Shown piece by piece: positions 1-8,005 of a stretch of 64,000 nt of DNA. Both the position numbers and the translations under genes were made by a program. Source of the stretch: Chachezhania antarctica (GTDB taxonomy: Bacteria > Pseudomonadota > Alphaproteobacteria > Rhodobacterales > Rhodobacteraceae); NCBI RefSeq assembly GCF_003646465.1, contig NZ_QZEX01000004.1, forward strand, positions 186,001 to 250,000. Direction: 5' to 3'. Under the pieces are notes generated by a model. The model searched no databases. It was given only the letters and a program-made list of their open reading frames with translations, and was not told the DNA's origin. Within the stretch, counting starts at the first letter, position 1. Each line of letters starts with the position of its first letter.

Positions 1-1
1 C

Positions 2-445
2 GCCAACCCGCTCAACATCCCGCTGATGAACACGCTGCTGCTTCTTCTGTCGGGCTGCGCCGTAACCTGGGCGCACCACGCGCTGGTGCACAACAACGAC
101 CGCAAGTCGCTGATCCAGGGGCTGGCACTTGGCATCACGCTGGGCATTCTCTTCACCGCGCTGCAGGCCTACGAATATATGGTTCTTCTGACCCATGACG
201 GCTGGACCTTCGGGGAAGACCAGTTCTATTCGAACTTCTTCATGGCCACCGGTTTCCACGGGCTGCATGTGTTGATCGGGACGGTATTCCTGACCATCTG
301 CCTGATCCGCGCCATCAATGGCGGCTTCAGCCAGGACAAGCACGGCGGTTTCGAGGCCGCGGCATGGTACTGGCACTTCGTCGACGTCGTGTGGCTGTTC
401 CTGTTCTTCGCCGTATACCTCTGGGGCAGCTACGCCCTGTCGTAA
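2..445 (+). CDS. ctaE: Cytochrome c oxidase subunit III, C-terminal part (5' end outside window)
   Basis: Integral-membrane subunit III of a haem-copper (aa3-type) cytochrome c oxidase, which supports the catalytic subunit in the cytoplasmic membrane. The frame is open from base 2, so the gene starts before the window; 147 codons are visible. COX3 signatures are clear: [11 protein letters not shown], then [17 protein letters not shown], and the C-terminal helix [12 protein letters not shown]. About four hydrophobic segments remain. A strong hairpin terminator follows the stop and SURF1, an oxidase assembly factor, comes next, which fits a cta locus. The in-frame ATG at 26 is internal, not a start. 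Confidence 0.96.
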   Translation, partial: ANPLNIPLMNTLLLLLSGCAVTWAHHALVHNNDRKSLIQGLALGITLGILFTALQAYEYMVLLTHDGWTFGEDQFYSNFFMATGFHGLHVLIGTVFLTICLIRAINGGFSQDKHGGFEAAAWYWHFVDVVWLFLFFAVYLWGSYALS

Positions 446-470
446 TCGGCATCCCTCACCGATATGCTTG

Positions 471-498
471 AAGGCGCGCGGGGATCCGCGCGCCTTTT
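471..498 (+). terminator. Rho-independent terminator after ctaE
   Basis: Perfect 11-bp stem AAGGCGCGCGG (471-481) / CCGCGCGCCTT (486-496) with a GGAT loop, then TTC. It lies 26 bases after the ctaE stop and 21 bases before the SURF1 start, so it probably ends or attenuates the oxidase transcript ahead of surf1. Confidence 0.8.
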
Positions 499-519
499 CT
501 CATCCCGCTCCGGATTCCC

Positions 520-1194
520 ATGCAACGTCTGATCTTCATCCTTCTTTTCGGCGTTCTCGGCACCTCGATCCTGCTGGGGCTTGGCATCTGGCAGGTGCAA
601 CGCCTGCACTGGAAAGACGGCATGATCGCCGCGATCGAGTCGCGGATCGGCGCTGCACCCGTCCCGGTGCCCGAAACCCCGGACCCGGAGGACGACCGCT
701 ACTTGCCCGTCACCGCACAGGGCGAGATCCTGGGGGGCGAGATCCACGTCTTCATCCCGGTCGAGGGCGGCGCAGCCTACCGCGTGATCGCGCCCTTCCA
801 GATGGAAGACGGCCGCACGGTGCTGCTGGACCGGGGATCGGTGCCGGTCAGTGCCAAGACCGCGGAGCGCCCCGTGGGTCCGATGACCGTGACCGGCAAC
901 CTGAACTGGCCGAACGAGGCCGACGGCTATACCCCCGATCCGGACCTTGCAGGCAACATCTGGTATGCCCGCGATGTGCCCGCGATGGCGCAGGCGCTGG
1001 GAACGGAGCCTGTTCTGATCGTGGCCTCTTCGCCCACCGCGCCGGGAATCACGCCCGACCCTGTGGACACCGGGGGCATTCCGAACGATCACCTTGAATA
1101 TGCGATCACGTGGTTCTCGCTTGCCTTCATCTGGGTGGCGATGACCGGGTTCTTCCTCTGGCAGACGCGCGCCAGAAAGGCCTTTAAGGGATAA
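520..1194 (+). CDS. SURF1 family cytochrome oxidase assembly protein
   Basis: A 224-residue membrane protein of the SURF1/Shy1 family, which helps insert haem a into cytochrome c oxidase subunit I. It has the family layout: an N-terminal membrane helix (residues 1-22) ending in GLGIWQVQRL, a periplasmic domain, and a C-terminal helix (about 192-214) preceded by the family motif HLEYAITWFSLA. Length is usual. It follows ctaE and ends 3 bases before thrC, so surf1-thrC are probably co-transcribed, an arrangement common in Rhodobacteraceae. Confidence 0.93.
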   Translation: MQRLIFILLFGVLGTSILLGLGIWQVQRLHWKDGMIAAIESRIGAAPVPVPETPDPEDDRYLPVTAQGEILGGEIHVFIPVEGGAAYRVIAPFQMEDGRTVLLDRGSVPVSAKTAERPVGPMTVTGNLNWPNEADGYTPDPDLAGNIWYARDVPAMAQALGTEPVLIVASSPTAPGITPDPVDTGGIPNDHLEYAITWFSLAFIWVAMTGFFLWQTRARKAFKG

Positions 1195-1197
1195 GCG

Positions 1198-2589
1198 ATG
1201 AAATACGTCTCCACCCGCGGGCAGGCGCCCGAACTGACCTTCGAAGAGGCGATGCTGACCGGCCTCGCCCGTGACGGGGGCCTTTATGTCCCTGCCGAAA
1301 TCCCGGTGATGTCGAACGAAGACATCGCAGCACTTTCGGGCCTGTCCTACGAGGAAACCGCCTTCCGCATCATGCGCCCTTTCGTGGGCGACACGTTCAC
1401 GGACGAGGAATTCGCCCAGATCATCGCCCGCGCCTATCACGGCTTCGAACACGAGGCCCGCGCGCCGCTGGTCCAGCTGGCCCCCAACCATTTCCTGCTG
1501 GAGCTGTTCCACGGGCCGACACTGGCCTTCAAGGACTTCGCCATGCAGCTGATCGGGCAAATGTTCGACGTGGCCCTGAAGCGCCGGGGCGAGAAGGTGA
1601 CCATCGTCGGCGCGACATCGGGCGATACCGGGTCCGCCGCGATCGAGGCCTTCGCCGGGCTCGAGGCGGTCGAGGTCTTCATCCTGTTCCCCGATGGCCG
1701 CGTTTCCGAAGTGCAGCGCCGCCAGATGACGACCCCTACGGCCAAGAATGTCCACGCGCTGTCCGTCACCGGTGATTTCGACGATTGCCAGGCCCGCGTG
1801 AAGGACATGTTCAACGATTTTACCTTCCGCGACGAAGTGCGGCTGGCGGGCGTGAACTCGATCAACTGGGCGCGGGTGATGGCGCAGGTGGTCTATTACT
1901 TCACCTCGGCCGTCAGCCTTGGTGCGCCGGACCGCAAGGTCAGCTTCACAGTGCCCACCGGCAATTTCGGCGATATCTTCGCGGGCGACATCGCGCGGCG
2001 GATGGGCCTGCCCATCGACAAGCTGGTGGTCGCCACGAACCAGAACGACATCCTGCACCGCTGCCTGACGGGCGCGGGCTATCACAAGGGCACCGTGCTG
2101 CCGTCGATCAGCCCGTCGATGGACATCCAGGTCAGTTCGAACTTCGAACGGGCGCTGTTCCTTGCCTACGGGGGCGACGGTGGGGCCGTGTCCCAGCTGA
2201 TGGACGATCTGAGCCAGAAGGGCGGGTTCGACCTGTCCCAGGGCGTGCTGGATACCCTGCACGACAGCTACATCTCGGGCCGCGCGAGCGAGGATGAGAC
2301 TTCGGCCACCATCTCGGCGCTGCGGAAGGCAACAGGCGAACTCCTGTGCCCCCATTCCGCCGTCGCCGTGAAGGTCGCCGCCGAACAGCGCGATCCGGCC
2401 ACGCCGATGATCACGCTGGCCACGGCGCATCCCGCGAAATTCCCGGCCGCCGTGGAAGCGGCATCGGGCCTTCATCCGCCTCTTCCCCCCCGGATGGCGG
2501 ACCTGTATGAGAGATCGGAACGGTTGACCCGGATCGACAACGATCTGGACGCCATCGAGACGCTTATAAGGGACCGGATCTCCGGGTGA
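1198..2589 (+). CDS. thrC: Threonine synthase
   Basis: PLP enzyme converting O-phosphohomoserine to threonine, the last step of threonine synthesis. At 463 residues it matches the long bacterial/fungal class. The N-terminus MKYVSTRGQAPELTFEEAML is typical, the PLP lysine is K112 in HGPTLAFKDF, and the phosphate-binding region reads GATSGDTGSAA. The start sits 3 bases after the surf1 stop. The M16 peptidase gene starts 7 bases after its stop, so surf1-thrC-M16-GNAT looks like one operon. The aspartate kinase for the same pathway is about 10 kb downstream. Confidence 0.97.
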   Translation: MKYVSTRGQAPELTFEEAMLTGLARDGGLYVPAEIPVMSNEDIAALSGLSYEETAFRIMRPFVGDTFTDEEFAQIIARAYHGFEHEARAPLVQLAPNHFLLELFHGPTLAFKDFAMQLIGQMFDVALKRRGEKVTIVGATSGDTGSAAIEAFAGLEAVEVFILFPDGRVSEVQRRQMTTPTAKNVHALSVTGDFDDCQARVKDMFNDFTFRDEVRLAGVNSINWARVMAQVVYYFTSAVSLGAPDRKVSFTVPTGNFGDIFAGDIARRMGLPIDKLVVATNQNDILHRCLTGAGYHKGTVLPSISPSMDIQVSSNFERALFLAYGGDGGAVSQLMDDLSQKGGFDLSQGVLDTLHDSYISGRASEDETSATISALRKATGELLCPHSAVAVKVAAEQRDPATPMITLATAHPAKFPAAVEAASGLHPPLPPRMADLYERSERLTRIDNDLDAIETLIRDRISG

Positions 2590-2596
2590 CGCCTAC

Positions 2597-3859
2597 GTGA
2601 CAGTACAGCAATACGAACTCGCCAACGGTTTCCGAATCGTCAGCGAGCATATGCCCGGCCTTCAATCCGCTGCCATCGGCATCTGGGTGACAGCCGGCGG
2701 CCGGCACGAGCGAGTCGAACAGAACGGCATCGCCCATTTTCTTGAGCACATGGCGTTCAAGGGCACCGAACGCCGGTCCGCCCTTCAGATCGCCGAGGCG
2801 ATCGAGGACGTGGGCGGCTACATCAATGCTTACACCAGCCGCGAGGTGACGGCCTATTACGCGCGCGTTCTGGAACAGGATGTGCCGCTGGCGCTGGACG
2901 TGATCGGCGACATCATTCTGAACCCGGTCTTCGACAAGCGCGAGATCGAGGTCGAGCGCGGGGTGATCCTGCAGGAGATCGGCCAATCGAACGACACGCC
3001 CGATGACGTGATCTTCGACTGGCTTCAGGAAGAAAGCTATCGCGACCAGCCCATCGGCCGCCCGATCCTGGGCCCGTCGGAGCGCGTCAGCGCCTTCGGC
3101 AAGGACGATCTGGCGACCTTCGTGTCGGAACATTACCGGCCCGAGCGCATGATTCTCGCCGCTGCCGGCGCCGTGGATCACGACGCGCTGGTGAAGCTGG
3201 CCGAGGCGATGTTCGGCCACCTGGAACGCGGCACCGAAAGCAACGTGGTGCCCGCCCTGTTCACGGGGGGCGAATTCCGCCGCGACAAGGAGCTGGAGCA
3301 GGCCCATTTCGCGCTGGCCTTCGAAAGCCCCGGCTACCGGGACGAGGCGATCTATACCGCGCAGATCTATGCCAGCGCCCTTGGCGGCGGCATGTCGAGC
3401 CGCCTGTTCCAGGAGATCCGTGAGAACCGCGGGCTCTGCTACACGATCTTCGCGCAAGCCGGGGCCTATGCCGATACCGGGACGACGACGATCTATGCCG
3501 GCACCTCGGCCGCGCAGATCGGCGAGCTGTCCACGATCACCTTCGACGAGATGAAGCGTGCCGCCGACGACATGAGCCCCGAAGAGGTCGCCCGTGCCCG
3601 CGTGCAGATGAAAGCCGGTCTGCTGATGGGGCTGGAAAGCCCGTCGTCGCGTGCCGAACGGCTGGCGCGGCTGGTGCAGATCTGGAACGACGTGCCCCCG
3701 GTCGAAGACACCATCGCCCGGATCGACGCGGTGACCACGGGTGACGTGCGGCAGTTCGCGGAATTCGTGGCGCAGGAAGCCCCGGCTGCGCTGGCGCTGT
3801 ACGGACCGATAAAGGGCGCGCCAACCCTCTCCGAATTGCAGGAGAGGCGTGCTGCCTGA
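2597..3859 (+). CDS. M16 family zinc peptidase (processing-peptidase-like)
   Basis: A 420-residue insulinase/pitrilysin-family metallopeptidase similar to the mitochondrial processing peptidase beta subunit. The inverted zinc motif HxxEH is HFLEH at residues 47-51, and the distal ligand expected about 76 residues later is E127 (LQEIG). The C-terminal half holds the usual R/Y-containing region (GLCYTIFAQAGAYADTG). The start is GTG at 2597, just after the thrC stop. Its stop overlaps the next ATG by one base (TGATG), indicating translational coupling to the acetyltransferase. Natural substrate is unknown. Confidence 0.93.
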   Translation: MTVQQYELANGFRIVSEHMPGLQSAAIGIWVTAGGRHERVEQNGIAHFLEHMAFKGTERRSALQIAEAIEDVGGYINAYTSREVTAYYARVLEQDVPLALDVIGDIILNPVFDKREIEVERGVILQEIGQSNDTPDDVIFDWLQEESYRDQPIGRPILGPSERVSAFGKDDLATFVSEHYRPERMILAAAGAVDHDALVKLAEAMFGHLERGTESNVVPALFTGGEFRRDKELEQAHFALAFESPGYRDEAIYTAQIYASALGGGMSSRLFQEIRENRGLCYTIFAQAGAYADTGTTTIYAGTSAAQIGELSTITFDEMKRAADDMSPEEVARARVQMKAGLLMGLESPSSRAERLARLVQIWNDVPPVEDTIARIDAVTTGDVRQFAEFVAQEAPAALALYGPIKGAPTLSELQERRAA

Positions 3860-4443
3860 TGTTGCTGGCGAAACGGAAGCTGAGACTGGAGACAGAACGT
3901 CTCACTTTGCGACCGCCCATGCATTCCGACTACCGCGCCTGGACATCCCTGCGCCGGGACAGTCGTAATTTCCTGACCCCGTGGGAGCCCGCATGGGCCC
4001 ACGATCATTTAAGCCGCAAGGCCTTCACCAACAGGGTCTACTGGTCCCAGCGCTCCATCGTGAACGGCTCGGCCGTCCCGCTGTTCCTGTTCCGCCGCGC
4101 GGATGACGTGTTGCTGGGGGCCATCACGCTCGACAACATCCGGCGTGGTCCGGCGCAGGCGGGGACGCTGGGCTACTGGACCGGCCAGACCTATGCGCGC
4201 AACGGCTATATGCGCGAGGCGATCGGCACGCTGGTGCATTTCGCCTTCACTCGGCTGGACCTGTCCCGGATCGAGGCCGCCTGCCTGCCGGAAAACGCCG
4301 CATCGCGCGGCTTGCTGGAAAGCGCGGGCTTCAAGTACGAAGGCGTCGCGCAAAGCTATCTTCAGATCAACGGGCGCTGGCGGACGCATGTGCTTTATGC
4401 GTCGCTCCGGGGTGACCGGCGTGGCCGCACGGATGCCGGGTAG
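3859..4443 (+). CDS. GNAT acetyltransferase, RimJ/RimL-like
   Basis: A 194-residue GCN5-type N-acetyltransferase of the RimJ/RimL group, whose members acetylate ribosomal proteins or small amines. The N-terminal LETERLTLRPP and the acetyl-CoA region (GTLGYWTGQTYARNGYMREA, then ENAASRGLLESAGFKYEG) are characteristic. It is translationally coupled to the M16 peptidase by a one-base overlap. The substrate cannot be read from sequence; RimJ itself is possible. Confidence 0.88.
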   Translation: MLLAKRKLRLETERLTLRPPMHSDYRAWTSLRRDSRNFLTPWEPAWAHDHLSRKAFTNRVYWSQRSIVNGSAVPLFLFRRADDVLLGAITLDNIRRGPAQAGTLGYWTGQTYARNGYMREAIGTLVHFAFTRLDLSRIEAACLPENAASRGLLESAGFKYEGVAQSYLQINGRWRTHVLYASLRGDRRGRTDAG

Positions 4444-4465
4444 GTCTGCCGATTTCCAGTGCGCA

Positions 4466-4477
4466 CACGGTACCGTG
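4466..4477. promoter_or_regulatory. 12-bp perfect palindrome upstream of the MBL-fold gene
   Basis: CACGGTACCGTG is a perfect inverted repeat lying 83 bases before the start of the next gene and 23 bases after the acetyltransferase stop. It could be an operator, but no regulator gene is adjacent and a chance palindrome is possible. Confidence 0.25.
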
Positions 4478-4559
4478 AACGCCCGACAACATCTCTGATG
4501 CTTGAGCGACGGCGCTTTGGCGTTACCCTTTTCCGGGAACAGTCCCCGGAGGGTCATCC

Positions 4560-5384
4560 ATGTTGCGCGTCCTTGTCGTCCTGCTTCTGATCCTGGCCGT
4601 GCCCGCCGCGGCCCAGTCACGCCGGCCCAGCCATTGCATCGCCATCGCGGATGCGGCGCCGGGGCTTGAATACCTGCAAAAGGCCGCGTGGACCGATCCG
4701 CTGCCCGACGAATACACCGTCCGGCTGCACTACATCACCCATGCCTCGTTCCTGATCCAGACGGCGGGCGGGTTGAACGCGGTGACGGATTACACGGGTT
4801 TCCTCGGCGCCACGACACTGGTGCCCGACGTGGTGACCATGAACCACGCGCATGGCAGCCACTGGACCCAGAACCCAGATCCGAACATCCCCCATGTCCT
4901 GCCCGGATGGGGCCCGTTCGGGGAAGGCATCGAACACCACCTGGACCTGGGCGAGATGCTGGTGCGCAATGTCTCGACCGATATCCGCTCCGCCTATGGC
5001 GGGGTGGAAGAGAACGGCAATTCGATCTTCGTGTTCGAGGTCGGCGGGCTGTGCATCGGGCATCTGGGCCATCTGCACCACGTGCCGAACGATCAGCAAT
5101 TCGCGGCGCTTGGCCGGCTCGACGTCGTGATCGCACCGGTCGACGGGGGGATGACAATGCCCTTGCCCGAGATGATCAGCGTGTTGCAGCGGCTGAAATC
5201 GTCGGTCGTGATCCCCAGCCACTGGTTTTCGGCCTATGCGCTGGGGAATTTCCTGACCGGGATGGAGAACGACTTCGAGATCGAGCTGCTGGACCGGTCG
5301 GACTACGAGGTTTCGCTCAGGACACTCCCGTCGCGACCCACCGTCGTGGTGCTGATGCCGTCCTACCTGACCGAGGCAGACTGA
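4560..5384 (+). CDS. Exported metallo-beta-lactamase-fold protein
   Basis: A 274-residue protein with a signal peptide (residues 1-19, cleavage near AAAQS), so probably periplasmic. The rest resembles UlaG-like MBL-fold hydrolases (LHYITHASFLIQT; GHLGHLHH; VIPSHWFSAY). The usual HxHxDH zinc motif reads HAHGSH (96-101), with Ser in place of the Asp that normally binds the second zinc. A good ribosome site GGAGGG (4548-4553) supports this start. No neighbour hints at a substrate. It may be a mono-zinc enzyme or a non-classical hydrolase. Confidence 0.85.
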   Translation: MLRVLVVLLLILAVPAAAQSRRPSHCIAIADAAPGLEYLQKAAWTDPLPDEYTVRLHYITHASFLIQTAGGLNAVTDYTGFLGATTLVPDVVTMNHAHGSHWTQNPDPNIPHVLPGWGPFGEGIEHHLDLGEMLVRNVSTDIRSAYGGVEENGNSIFVFEVGGLCIGHLGHLHHVPNDQQFAALGRLDVVIAPVDGGMTMPLPEMISVLQRLKSSVVIPSHWFSAYALGNFLTGMENDFEIELLDRSDYEVSLRTLPSRPTVVVLMPSYLTEAD

Positions 5385-5423
5385 GCCCCTTGCCCCCGCC
5401 CGCACGCTTGGGCATGGATAGGT

Positions 5424-6854
5424 ATGCCCTTGAACCCTGCAGATGCGGCCTTTGCGGCCCGGCTTGAACGACAGGTCGGCGCGGACGTGCTGCGCCCCGT
5501 CGAACCGCGCTATCTTGAAGAACCCCGCGGCCAGTATGCAGGCCACGGCGGGCTCCTGGCCCTGCCACGGACGGTCGAGGAGGTGTCGGCCATCATCACC
5601 GCTGCCGCCGAGGCGCGGGTGGGTGTCGTGCCCTATGGCGGCGGCACCGGCCTTGTCGGTGGTCAGGTGGCAGAGGATGGCGGCAGCGCTCCCCTGATCC
5701 TGTCGCTGGAGCGCATGACCGCGATCCGCGCCGTCTATCCGGAAGAAAACGTGATGATTGCCGAGGCCGGCGCGATCCTTGCCGATGTACAGGCCGCGGC
5801 GCGCGGGGCGGACCGCCTGTTCCCGCTGTCGCTGGCCGCCGAAGGCTCGGCCCGGATCGGGGGCAATCTGTCGACCAATGCGGGCGGCGTGAACGTCCTG
5901 CGTTATGGCACGGCGCGGGAGTTGTGCCTGGGGCTGGAGGCCGTGCTGCCCGATGGCCGGATCTGGCACGGGCTGAAGCGGCTGCGGAAGGACAACACGG
6001 GCTACGATCTGCGCGATCTGCTGTGCGGCGCGGAAGGCACGCTGGGCGTGATCACCGCTGCCGCGCTGAAGCTGTCGCCCATCCCGGCCGAGATCGGCAC
6101 CGCGGCCTTGATCGTCCCCGATCCGCGCGCCGCGCTGGGTCTGCTGGCGCTGGCCCAAGACCGGCTGGGTGAGATGGTCAGCGCGTTCGAACTGATCCAC
6201 CGGCAGGGGCTGGATTTCCTGAGCGAGACGCTCCCTGACATTCGCCAGCCCTTTGCGGACAAGCCCGAATGGCAGGTGCTGATCGAAATCGGCCTGGCGC
6301 GCGGCATGGACCCGGTCACGGCGCTTGGCGACCTGTTCGAAGCGGCGATGGAGCGGGATCTGGTCAGCGACGGGATCGTTGCACAATCCGAAGGCCAGCG
6401 CGCCGACCTGTGGAACGTGCGGGAGCATATCCCGGATGCGAACCGTCGGATCGGGGCGATCGCCTCCCACGATATCTCGCTGCCCCTGTCCTGCGTGCCG
6501 GACTTCATCCAGCGCGCGCCTCAGAAGATCGCGGCGATTGCGGAGGTGCGGATCAACTGCTTCGGCCATCTGGGCGACGGCAACCTGCACTACAACCTGT
6601 TCCCAGTGCCGGGCCGGACCCGGGCCGAGTACAAGGACCAGAAGCCGGACCTGACCCACGCGGTGTACGATCTGGTGGCCGAGATGGGCGGCTCGATCAG
6701 TGCCGAGCACGGGATCGGGCGGCTGAAGGCGGGTGAACTTGAACGCTACGGCGACCCGGTAAAGCTGGCGGCGATGCGGGCGATCAAGGATGCGCTTGAT
6801 CCGTGTGGGATCATGAACCCGGGCGCGGTGTTGTTTGTGGACGGGCAGGCCTGA
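5424..6854 (+). CDS. FAD-linked 2-hydroxyacid oxidase/dehydrogenase (GlcD / D-2-hydroxyglutarate dehydrogenase family)
   Basis: A 476-residue flavoprotein with an N-terminal PCMH-type FAD-binding domain (PYGGGTGLVGGQ; GNLSTNAGGVNVLRYG) and the FAD-linked oxidase C-terminal domain ending in the signature SAEHGIGRLKAGEL. GHLGDGNLHYN contributes the metal-binding histidines. Family members oxidise D-2-hydroxyglutarate, D-lactate or glycolate; length and C-terminus fit D-2-hydroxyglutarate dehydrogenase best, but substrate is inferred. It starts 39 bases after the MBL gene and may be transcribed with it. Confidence 0.9.
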   Translation: MPLNPADAAFAARLERQVGADVLRPVEPRYLEEPRGQYAGHGGLLALPRTVEEVSAIITAAAEARVGVVPYGGGTGLVGGQVAEDGGSAPLILSLERMTAIRAVYPEENVMIAEAGAILADVQAAARGADRLFPLSLAAEGSARIGGNLSTNAGGVNVLRYGTARELCLGLEAVLPDGRIWHGLKRLRKDNTGYDLRDLLCGAEGTLGVITAAALKLSPIPAEIGTAALIVPDPRAALGLLALAQDRLGEMVSAFELIHRQGLDFLSETLPDIRQPFADKPEWQVLIEIGLARGMDPVTALGDLFEAAMERDLVSDGIVAQSEGQRADLWNVREHIPDANRRIGAIASHDISLPLSCVPDFIQRAPQKIAAIAEVRINCFGHLGDGNLHYNLFPVPGRTRAEYKDQKPDLTHAVYDLVAEMGGSISAEHGIGRLKAGELERYGDPVKLAAMRAIKDALDPCGIMNPGAVLFVDGQA

Positions 6855-6855
6855 C

Positions 6856-6962
6856 GTCCGACAAGTGTTGGAAGGGCAGCGCCCGACCCTGGGTGGGCGC
6901 TGACACGGCGCATTAGGTGTCGGACGCCGGCATCCCGCATTTCATGAGTTCAGAGCGGGATG
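6856..6962. terminator. Nested hairpins between convergent genes
   Basis: Between the GlcD-type gene (+) and apt (-). An outer repeat GTCCGACA (6856-6863) / TGTCGGAC (6918-6925) encloses a stem CAGCGCCC (6877-6884) / GGGCGCTG (6895-6902). A separate stem CATCCCGC (6931-6938) / GCGGGATG (6955-6962) follows. No T-run is present. The rest of the gap to 7082 shows no gene. Probably a bidirectional transcription end. Confidence 0.45.
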
Positions 6963-7082
6963 TTGCCAAAGCGCCCTCGTCGTGCCGAAGGCACGCCTGC
7001 GGCGTGACGGGAGGATCGGGCGCTGCCCAGCGTGCCCCGGGCGAAGCGGAAAGTCTATGTCGAGCTGTGAACGGCGGCCCGC

Positions 7083-7622
7083 TCAGGCGCCCTCGAAAGC
7101 GCAGAGCGCGTGGACGTCGAGGTTCATCGCCTCCAGCACCTTGCGTCCGCCAAGTTCCGGCAGTTCGATCACGAAAGCGCAGCTCACGATCTCTCCACCC
7201 AGTCGCTCGATCAGCTTCACGCCGGCCTCGGCGGTGCCGCCGGTGGCCAGAAGATCGTCGACCAGCAGGACGCGTTCGTCCGGTTCGATGGCGTCGTCAT
7301 GCAGTTCCATGATCGCTTCGCCGTATTCCAGCTTGTAATCTTGGCTGATCGTGCGCGCGGGCAGCTTGCCCTTCTTGCGGATCGGCACGAAGCCGACGCT
7401 CAGCTGGTGCGCGATGGCGCCGCCCATGATGAAGCCGCGCGCCTCGAGCCCGGCGACCTTGTCGATGCGTTCGCCCGCATAGGGGTGCAGCATCTGGTCG
7501 ATGGCCATCCGGAAGCCGCGCGGGTCGGCAAACAGGGTCGTCACGTCGCGGAACATGATCCCCTCGTGCGGGAAATCAACGATGGTCCGCACGTAATCCT
7601 TGACCGAGGACGGTTTGTTCAT
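7083..7622 (-). CDS. apt: Adenine phosphoribosyltransferase
   Basis: A 179-residue type I phosphoribosyltransferase that makes AMP from adenine and PRPP. The PRPP loop is [35 protein letters not shown] and [11 protein letters not shown] are Apt-specific. The start at 7622 (MNKPSSV) is chosen because it gives the family length and has AAAGGGG upstream; the frame stays open to 7706. Its partner mtnP, which releases adenine from methylthioadenosine, is nearby on the same strand, separated by a small gene on the opposite strand. Confidence 0.96.
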   Translation of the reverse strand: MNKPSSVKDYVRTIVDFPHEGIMFRDVTTLFADPRGFRMAIDQMLHPYAGERIDKVAGLEARGFIMGGAIAHQLSVGFVPIRKKGKLPARTISQDYKLEYGEAIMELHDDAIEPDERVLLVDDLLATGGTAEAGVKLIERLGGEIVSCAFVIELPELGGRKVLEAMNLDVHALCAFEGA

Positions 7623-7703
7623 GCCTGAAACCCCTTTGCGAAAGCGCCCGCGCGGGTGTGCCACAAGCGACATGACCTGGCAAGCACGCGGCCGGGGTCC
7701 GGA

Positions 7704-7746
7704 CAAAACTGCTTTTTGTTCCTGTTACTTAATGTATATACAAACG
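7704..7746. promoter_or_regulatory. AT-rich divergent promoter region between apt and the small RHH gene
   Basis: A markedly AT-rich patch in an otherwise GC-rich gap, containing the perfect palindrome GTATATAC (7734-7741) and a TTGTTC hexamer (7716-7721). It lies between the divergent starts of apt (7622) and the small gene at 7833, so it probably holds promoter elements for one or both. No exact -35/-10 pair is convincing. Confidence 0.35.
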
Positions 7747-7832
7747 GTGTAGAGGGGCGATCAGGACGATATCGATTTCGCCTGTCGTTCCGTGACCGAA
7801 GCACGTGCCCTTACGATCAGGACTGATGTGAC

Positions 7833-8003
7833 GTGAACAAGAAAGACACCAAGTCGGGCAAGAAGAACAGCCAGCTTGTCTTGCGGCTCGACAAGGCGGA
7901 ACGCGACGCGTTCGTCGATCTCTGCAAGGAGATGGACACAAGCGCCGCCCGGGAAATCCGGGCGTTCATCCGTTCCTTCCTGAAGAAAAACGCCAAGAAA
8001 TAG
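7833..8003 (+). CDS. 56-residue ribbon-helix-helix-like protein
   Basis: A small gene starting GTG at 7833. The product has a lysine-rich tail (MNKKDTKSGKKNS), a beta strand QLVLRLD, then two helices (KAERDAFVDLCKEM and SAAREIRAFIRSFLKK), the pattern of Arc/CopG-type ribbon-helix-helix DNA-binding domains. It ends 2 bases before the mtnP stop (tail to tail) and is head to head with apt. It may be an autoregulator of this interval, but no target is proven. Codon use matches the neighbours, supporting a real gene. Confidence 0.72.
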   Translation: MNKKDTKSGKKNSQLVLRLDKAERDAFVDLCKEMDTSAAREIRAFIRSFLKKNAKK

Positions 8004-8005
8004 CG

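Noticed and set aside
430-2475. Very long open frame on the minus strand opposite surf1 and thrC
   Set aside because: It mirrors well-identified genes in a high-GC genome, is Arg/His-rich and has no domain; it is an antisense shadow. The same holds for the long frames at 4617-6710 (-), 12590-13891 (-), 43185-44936 (+) and 48378-50639 (+).
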